Source of the DNA: Bdellovibrionaceae bacterium UBA2351
GTDB lineage: Bacteria; Bdellovibrionota; Bdellovibrionia; Bdellovibrionales; Bdellovibrionaceae
Reading direction: 5' to 3'
NCBI GenBank assembly: GCA_002344565.1
Contig: DDTZ01000139.1
Span: 3,313-23,999, forward strand
Length of the DNA stretch: 20,687 bases
Position numbers and translations under genes: made by a program. Below, piece by piece: positions 15,707 to 20,687 of this stretch. The first letter of the stretch is position 1. Each line of letters opens with the position of its first letter. The notes beneath the pieces were generated by a model. That model did not search any database. It had not been told where the DNA came from and saw only the letters and a program-made list of their open reading frames with translations.

Positions 15707-17360
15707 AGAGCCAGAGGCTTTTTATGCCGCGCTCTTTTCCTACTTGTTTGGCGTCTTCGTAGCCGGCATCGATGTGGCGGAAGAGGCCCATTGCGGGATC
15801 GAAAGTGAGTACGCGTTCTAGGCGTGCGGCAGCTTCGTCGGTGCCGTCAGCTACGATCACTTGGCCGGAATGTTGGCTGTAGCCCATTCCGACGCCGCCA
15901 CCGTGATGGAGGCTAACCCAAGTGCTACCGCAAGCTACATTGCCCATCGCATTTAGTAATGGCCAGTCGGAAACAGCATCACTGCCGTCCTTCATGGCTT
16001 CGGTTTCACGATTGGGTGAAGCGACGCTGCCGCAGTCTAAGTGATCACGGCCGATTACGATTGGGGCTTTTACTTTTCCTTCTTTCACGAGTTGATTCAA
16101 CATTAAGCCCGCTTTAGCGCGCTCGCCGTATTCCAGCCAGCAAATACGTGCCGGCAAACCTTGAAAGGCGATACGTTCTGAGGCCATTTCCAACCAACGT
16201 AGCAAATGGGTCTTATGCGGAAATAATTTTTTCATGGCTTCGTCGGTTACGTGGATATCATTTGGATCGCCCGATAGAGCTACCCATCGGAACGGACCGC
16301 TACCACGACAGAACAAGGGACGAATAAACGCGGGCACAAAACCAGGGAAATCGAATGCATTTTCTACACCGGCATCTTTTGCACGCGCACGAATGTTATT
16401 TCCGTAGTCGAATGTTACGACTCCACGTTTTTGATATTCAAGCATACCGCGCACGTGTTTTGCCATCGACTGGTAGGCACGTTCCAAATAGCTTTTCTGA
16501 TCCTTTGTTCTTAACTCGTCGGCCTGTTGCAAAGTTAGGCCTTCTGGAATGTAACCCACTAATGGATCATGCGCCGAAGTTTGGTCAGTTAATAAATCGG
16601 GTTTAAAACCGCGATCAAGTAATTGGTAAATCACCGTCGCCATGTTTCCACACAACGCGATTGATTTAGCTTGTTTTGATTTTTTATATTTTTCAACGCG
16701 CGCTAAAGCATCGTCTAAGTCAGTCGCCAATTCATCAACGTACTTAGTATCAATACGTTTTTGAATGCGCGTCGGATCCACGTCTACAGCCAACACTACC
16801 GCACCGGCGAAAACACCGGCTAGTGGCTGCGCTCCGCCCATACCACCAAGGCCCGCAGTTAGAATCACTCTACCCGCCAGATCACCACCGAAGTGCTGAC
16901 GACCAGCTTCAACAAATGTTTCATATGTCCCTTGAATGATACCTTGAGTACCAATGTAGATCCAGCTTCCCGCGGTCATCTGACCATACATCATCAAACC
17001 TTTTTTATCTAATTCATGAAAATGTTCCCACGTCGACCACTTAGGAACCAAGTTCGAGTTAGCAATTAAAACGCGAGGAGCATCTTTGTGAGTACGTACG
17101 ATCCCGATTGGTTTTCCAGACTGAACAAGTAAAGTTTCATAATCTTCCAAGGTCGTCAGAGCTTGAAGAATTTTATCATAGCTTTCCCAATTACGAGCGG
17201 CTTTGCCGATACCACCATAAACAATTAGGTCTTCTGGTTTCTCAGCCACGCTAGGATCAAGATTATTTTGAATCATGCGGTAAGCCGCTTCTTGAAGCCA
17301 GCCCTTACAATGCATTTTGGTTCCAGTTGGTGCTGTTACTACTCTTTTACCTGTCGCCAT
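15705..17360 (-). CDS. hutU: Urocanate hydratase
   Basis: This cytoplasmic NAD-dependent enzyme, second step of histidine catabolism, converts urocanate to imidazolone propionate. At 551 residues it is full length. Highly conserved blocks are visible throughout: YGGIGKAARNWE (48-59), LLVQSGKP, RVLIANSNLVP, GQMTAGSWIYIG, GTYETFVEAGRQHFGGDL, and the dinucleotide-binding LTAGLGGMGGAQPLAG (167-182). The urocanase signature FQGLPARICW carries the conserved Cys. SPNRETEAMKDGSDAVSDWPLLNA and VSLHHGGGVGMGYSQHSG are also present. The ATG at 17360 has GGGGAG 4 nt upstream. It follows hutH by 82 nt on the same strand, with a REP-like hairpin in the gap. hutI and a formimidoyl-glutamate step are not in the window. 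Confidence 0.97.
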   Translation of the reverse strand: MATGKRVVTAPTGTKMHCKGWLQEAAYRMIQNNLDPSVAEKPEDLIVYGGIGKAARNWESYDKILQALTTLEDYETLLVQSGKPIGIVRTHKDAPRVLIANSNLVPKWSTWEHFHELDKKGLMMYGQMTAGSWIYIGTQGIIQGTYETFVEAGRQHFGGDLAGRVILTAGLGGMGGAQPLAGVFAGAVVLAVDVDPTRIQKRIDTKYVDELATDLDDALARVEKYKKSKQAKSIALCGNMATVIYQLLDRGFKPDLLTDQTSAHDPLVGYIPEGLTLQQADELRTKDQKSYLERAYQSMAKHVRGMLEYQKRGVVTFDYGNNIRARAKDAGVENAFDFPGFVPAFIRPLFCRGSGPFRWVALSGDPNDIHVTDEAMKKLFPHKTHLLRWLEMASERIAFQGLPARICWLEYGERAKAGLMLNQLVKEGKVKAPIVIGRDHLDCGSVASPNRETEAMKDGSDAVSDWPLLNAMGNVACGSTWVSLHHGGGVGMGYSQHSGQVIVADGTDEAAARLERVLTFDPAMGLFRHIDAGYEDAKQVGKERGIKSLWL

Positions 17361-17404
17361 CTTACTCCCCTATTTAACTTAAAATTTTTAATACGTAAGT
17401 TTTG

Positions 17405-17439
17405 GCCAGCTGCGTTTCAAAAACCTAGCAGCTGACTTT
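17405..17439 (-). repeat. REP-like hairpin between hutH and hutU
   Basis: The third copy shares 22 bases (17418-17439) exactly with 15685-15706. On the minus strand it begins 5 nt after the hutH TAA. GTCAGCTGC pairs with GCAGCTGGC (17436-17428 with 17413-17405) as a 9-bp stem with one G-U wobble and a 14-nt loop. The pairing is better on the transcribed strand than on the other. There is no T-run after it, so it is not an ordinary terminator. It may influence hutH mRNA stability or the hutH/hutU expression ratio. Confidence 0.8.
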
Positions 17440-17442
17440 TGC

Positions 17443-18972
17443 TTATACTTCGAGTTCGCCGACTTGGTCTTCGATGAAGGTTATTAGTCGGCGGGATTGG
17501 ATCATTTCGAAGATGCGGTTAATGTCGTATGAGAATACGCGGTCTTTTTCTGCGTATGGGACTTCTGAACGGATGAAACCCTTGATGGCTTCCAGTGGTT
17601 CTGAAGTTTTTAGTGGCGCTAATAAATCTAAACCTTGTGTCGCTGACAATAGTTCCATCGCAAATACGTTTTGAGCGTTGCGCAGAATTTGTGTGCCTTT
17701 ACGAGCTGCAATCGTGCCCATTGAAACGTGGTCTTCCTTATCTGCTGACGTTGGAATTGTATCGACGCTGGCTGGATGAGCAAGCACTTTGTTTTCACTG
17801 ACTAACGAAGCCGCTGCCACTTGTACAATCATGTGACCAGATTGCAAACCACCATCTTTGATCAAAAACGCTGGCAGATCCGACATCGCGGGATTGATTA
17901 ATTTAGCAATACGACATTCACTGATCGATGCTAAGCTCGAAAGCGCGATACCGACATAATCTTGGCTGAAGGCTACAGGCATACCGTGGAAGTTACCACA
18001 GGAAAGAATTTTGCCTTCCTCCGGGAACACAAGCGGATTGTCCGTTGACGAGTTGGCTTCTGTTTCTAAAACTTTTTTTACAAAATGATACGTGTCTTTC
18101 ACTGCACCATGAACGGCTGGCATACAACGTAATGAGTACGCATCTTGTACACGACCGCACCCGAGGTGGCTCTCGCCAATTGGACTGGTTTCTAATAATA
18201 GCCTATTTAAATTTCTTGCTGTTTTAGCTTCACCGGCATGGGGACGAGTGGCCGAGATTAATGGATCAAATGCTTTACGTGATCCTTTAAGGGCTTCTAA
18301 TGTTAAAGCGCCAGATACGTCTGCAATTTTTAACAAATCGCTGACTTGATGTAACGTTAACATCCCGATTGCCGTCATGACTTGACAGCCATTGATCAAA
18401 GACAAACCTTCTTTCGCTTTTAACTCCAGAGGCTTAATTTTTTTCTTTGCTAACAAGTCCGTAACGGGAACGACTTGATCGTTGCTCCAAGCTAAGCCTT
18501 CACCGATAAGTGACAAAGCTAAATGTGAAAGCGGAGCTAAGTCACCACTGGCTCCAACAGAACCTTGCGAAGGAATGCATGGAATAATATCAGCATTTAA
18601 AAACTCAATGATCTTATCCACGAGAACGCTACGAATACCACTGTGCCCAGTTGCGAGCGCGTTCGCACGCAGAATCATCATGGCACGAGAATGCCATTTC
18701 GAGAAAAAATCACCAACGCCGGCCGAATGCGAACGGATCAAGTTTTTTTGTAGAGTTTCAATTTCAGCATCAGAAATGCGAACACTAGAAAATGCGCCAA
18801 AGCCAGTATTCACACCATACATCACTTCGCCCTTAGCCAATTTACCCTCGATGTATTCACGAGAGGCATCCATTTTTTTGCGCGCTCTTGGATCAAGTTC
18901 AAATTTGGTCTTATAATCGGTTGCTGCTTTGAATAGGTTTTCAACTGTAATTGATTGGCCGTCGATGATCAT
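17443..18972 (-). CDS. hutH: Histidine ammonia-lyase
   Basis: This enzyme deaminates L-histidine to urocanate, the first step of histidine use. The 509 residues match the usual size. The electrophilic MIO prosthetic group forms from Ala141-Ser142-Gly143 within GSVGASGDLAPLSHL. The active-site Tyr is Y52 in MYGVNTGFGA, and the conserved STDNPLVFPE and SGHMIVQVAAASLVSENK segments are present. The ATG at 18972 has GGGG 5 nt upstream. hutU follows 82 nt downstream on the same strand, so the pair are likely cotranscribed and supply consecutive steps. The upstream gap is shared with the divergent L,D-transpeptidase gene. Confidence 0.97.
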   Translation of the reverse strand: MIIDGQSITVENLFKAATDYKTKFELDPRARKKMDASREYIEGKLAKGEVMYGVNTGFGAFSSVRISDAEIETLQKNLIRSHSAGVGDFFSKWHSRAMMILRANALATGHSGIRSVLVDKIIEFLNADIIPCIPSQGSVGASGDLAPLSHLALSLIGEGLAWSNDQVVPVTDLLAKKKIKPLELKAKEGLSLINGCQVMTAIGMLTLHQVSDLLKIADVSGALTLEALKGSRKAFDPLISATRPHAGEAKTARNLNRLLLETSPIGESHLGCGRVQDAYSLRCMPAVHGAVKDTYHFVKKVLETEANSSTDNPLVFPEEGKILSCGNFHGMPVAFSQDYVGIALSSLASISECRIAKLINPAMSDLPAFLIKDGGLQSGHMIVQVAAASLVSENKVLAHPASVDTIPTSADKEDHVSMGTIAARKGTQILRNAQNVFAMELLSATQGLDLLAPLKTSEPLEAIKGFIRSEVPYAEKDRVFSYDINRIFEMIQSRRLITFIEDQVGELEV

Positions 18973-19146
18973 TTTTACCCCACTTATGTCGAGCCACTAA
19001 AGTGTCTAAATACCAGAGTAACAGCTCGATTTTGATCTAGTTTTGATAGTTCAAAACCCCCTCAAATTCAATCTATTTTCCGACAGAAAAACTAGTCAGC
19101 TGGTCGGTACTGGGCAACCTGCTTTTCTTTTAGGATTAAAGAACTA
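18973..19146. promoter_or_regulatory. Divergent region between hutH and L,D-transpeptidase, with TTTTGA repeats
   Basis: The 174-base gap holds an inverted repeat TTTTGA-TAGT-TCAAAA (19041-19056) and a third, direct TTTTGA half-site at 19030-19035 (11-bp offset). This arrangement is operator-like and could serve either gene. No convincing -35/-10 pair was found. CCGACA near 19080 and a poor -10 downstream are possible for the plus strand. Confidence 0.35.
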
Positions 19147-19818
19147 ATGTCTCCACTATCAACGTTCCTAATTAGTCTTTTAATGGCTTATAGCGCCTTA
19201 GCCGTTCATCCGGCAACGCTAGCGTCGTCAGTGCGTTCGGGCATCCCATGGTACCAGGTGCCTGATTTAAGTCATTTTGAGTCTTTGGACACAAAAAATA
19301 GAATTCCTGAACAAGCCATGCAAAAGGCTCTGGCCTACTACGAACTGTATAAAGATAAAATTCCGAACAAAGACTACATTACCATATTTGATGCCTCCGC
19401 AGTTTCAGGAAAACCGCGCCTGCACCTGATTCATCTTCCAACAGGACAAATCGAAAGCTATTTAGTGGCACATGGCAAAGGTTCAGATTCAAACCACGAT
19501 GGCTATGCCGAGAAATTTTCAAATAAGGCCAATTCAAATGCGACTTCAGTTGGATTCTACCTGACGGATGCGACCTATATGGGAAGCAACGGCTATAGTT
19601 TAAAACTGAAAGGTTTAGAGGCCACGAACTCGAATGCTTACTCGCGTGCAATCGTAATTCATGGCGCTAGTTACGTGAATGCTAAACTAGCGGCAGTGTC
19701 TAATAAAATTGGCCGTAGTCAGGGTTGCCCGGCTGTTGAAACTCGCTACGCAAAATCAATCATCAATAAATTAAAAAACGGGTCCGTTTTGTATATTTGG
19801 ACGCCTTCGTCACCTTAA
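19147..19818 (+). CDS. Murein L,D-transpeptidase catalytic domain protein (YkuD-type)
   Basis: The 223-residue exported protein has a hydrophobic signal segment at about 3-20 (SPLSTFLISLLMAYSALAV) and a YkuD_2-like catalytic domain from about residue 75. Key motifs are YLVAHGKGSDSNHDG (105-119), SVGFYLT (134-140), IVIHGAS (169-175) with catalytic H172, and GRSQGCPAV (189-197) with nucleophile C194. Such enzymes cross-link or edit peptidoglycan in the periplasm through a Cys acyl-enzyme. If this is a predatory bacterium, a role on either its own or prey wall is possible but not shown. The ATG at 19147 has AGGA about 11 nt upstream, a long spacing. It converges with the solute-binding protein gene and their ends overlap by 4 bases. 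Confidence 0.9.
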   Translation: MSPLSTFLISLLMAYSALAVHPATLASSVRSGIPWYQVPDLSHFESLDTKNRIPEQAMQKALAYYELYKDKIPNKDYITIFDASAVSGKPRLHLIHLPTGQIESYLVAHGKGSDSNHDGYAEKFSNKANSNATSVGFYLTDATYMGSNGYSLKLKGLEATNSNAYSRAIVIHGASYVNAKLAAVSNKIGRSQGCPAVETRYAKSIINKLKNGSVLYIWTPSSP

Positions 19819-20687
19819 TAGGACCACTCTTCAACGTACAATGATTCAGTTTGCTGAGTCCCCGTCATATTAAAGTTTTTTAAAGTCTTAGGAACAACTG
19901 AAATATCAACACGGTAATAAAGTGGTATTGTAATATGTTCGTTCACGTATATTTCCACCACCTGATTTATCATCGACTGACGTTTACTTTCACTCATTTC
20001 AGTTTCTAGTTTATCTAAAATCCCGTCGAGTTTCGTATTTTTGTAACCTGAATAATTACGCCCCATCCATCCATTTGCTTCCGATGGGATTGAGCGTGAG
20101 TGATAGAATTTCCCTGGTGGCATTTCTGGCAAGAAAGTCCACGCGAACATGGCTACACCTTCAAATTTTCTATTTCTCATCAATTCGGAAAAAAATGTTC
20201 GCGCAATAGCATTTTTAGAAACCGCTTCCACACCGATTTTCTTCCACTGATCCATAACGTACGTTTGGACATTTTCACGTAGACGATTAGATGCCGTTGT
20301 CGAAAGGACAATCGAAAGTTTCTTTCCGTTTTTATAACGGTACCCATCGGCTCCCATTTTCCAACCTTCTGAATCTAACAATTTTTCAGCATCTTTTTTC
20401 GAATACGGTGCTGGTTTTTGCAAAGCCTTTGGAAGCTTTGCAAACCAAGGGTCACGAGGAGTTAAAAAGTGCGGAGCTACGATTTGTCTTCCTTCAAACA
20501 ATGCCTGCGACATCGATTGACGATCGATTCCCAACAACAAAGCCTTACGAACATTTTTACTTTTTAAAATTGGATTATCTAAATTGATATCGATATGTTC
20601 GTAAGCTAACCCCGAGACGTAGCGTACTTCAAAAGGAAGACCTTCTTTAGCCGCACGTTTTTCTAGCACCAAAGCTTGATCCATGTT
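19815..20687 (-). CDS. Extracellular solute-binding protein family 5 (oligopeptide type), 5' partial
   Basis: The frame is open to the last base, so only the C-terminal 290 residues are seen; complete members of this family are about 500-600 residues. Visible features are the family 5 patterns DINLDNPILKSKNVRKALLLGIDRQSM, the segment YSKKDAEKLLDSEGW, NVQTYVMDQWKKIGVEA, GWMGRNYSGYKNTKLDGILDKLE and the C-terminal EIYVNEHITIPLYYRVD. These proteins capture peptides or similar solutes in the periplasm and deliver them to an ABC importer. No permease or ATPase gene is in the window. The stop codon overlaps the stop of the L,D-transpeptidase gene (shared TTAA at 19815-19818). Confidence 0.92.
   Translation of the reverse strand, partial: NMDQALVLEKRAAKEGLPFEVRYVSGLAYEHIDINLDNPILKSKNVRKALLLGIDRQSMSQALFEGRQIVAPHFLTPRDPWFAKLPKALQKPAPYSKKDAEKLLDSEGWKMGADGYRYKNGKKLSIVLSTTASNRLRENVQTYVMDQWKKIGVEAVSKNAIARTFFSELMRNRKFEGVAMFAWTFLPEMPPGKFYHSRSIPSEANGWMGRNYSGYKNTKLDGILDKLETEMSESKRQSMINQVVEIYVNEHITIPLYYRVDISVVPKTLKNFNMTGTQQTESLYVEEWSY

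Noticed and set aside
18482..18916. 144-codon plus-strand frame inside hutH
   Set aside because: It is an antisense shadow of a highly conserved enzyme, with no start signals or recognisable domains.
19094..19102. AGTCAGCTG upstream of the L,D-transpeptidase gene, resembling the REP core
   Set aside because: Only 9 bases match and the following bases diverge (GTCGG instead of CTAGG); it is also not next to a stop codon, so chance is likely.
1..20687. tRNA genes, rRNA, CRISPR arrays, prophage genes
   Set aside because: Reading both strands of the intergenic gaps showed no cloverleaf-like sequence, no regularly spaced direct repeats and no phage structural or integrase genes.

Overview
The window is a compact, moderately AT-rich stretch of bacterial chromosome with 16 protein genes (the two at the edges are partial) and no gap above about 210 bases. 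The gene mix is many Sec-exported and outer-membrane proteins, core genes (hisS, lysS, lgt), histidine catabolism (hutH, hutU), an L,D-transpeptidase and a peptide-binding protein. This suggests a Gram-negative of the Bdellovibrionota type, possibly a predator. That assignment is an inference from gene content; no rRNA or other phylogenetic marker is present to confirm it.

Left part (1-4956): the end of an outer-membrane beta-barrel protein with fibronectin-like modules is followed 9 nt later by a membrane-bound class III adenylate/guanylate cyclase. Convergent to the cyclase is a small DUF3299 membrane protein, which is divergent from hisS. A hairpin with a T-tract on the minus strand ends the next operon.

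Middle (4990-9046, minus strand): a two-gene operon encodes two exported proteins with nucleic-acid-related folds. The first gene product carries two uracil-DNA-glycosylase-like domains; the first domain keeps GQDATH and HPTALS equivalents of the catalytic Asp and His motifs. The second gene product resembles adenosine deaminase. Both end in a short Cys-containing tail, C-[LI]-x-[VF]-Y, which recurs at the end of a third exported protein at 12186-12968. This set is the best candidate for an undescribed system, perhaps periplasmic handling of DNA and nucleosides.

Next come a class I methyltransferase (minus) divergent from lysS (plus, with a clear terminator), the third tailed protein, and lgt (minus), whose last base abuts that protein's stop codon.

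Right part (14198-20687): a small outer-membrane protein; a REP-associated tyrosine transposase (RAYT) gene bounded by a perfect 23-bp inverted repeat; hutU and hutH on the minus strand; a YkuD-type L,D-transpeptidase; and the C-terminal part of a family 5 solute-binding protein that runs off the right edge. Three copies of the REP-like repeat lie in the same orientation immediately after the stop codons of the outer-membrane gene, hutU and hutH, so the RAYT cassette fills exactly the space between two stop codons.

No tRNA, rRNA, CRISPR array, prophage or classical DDE insertion sequence was seen.
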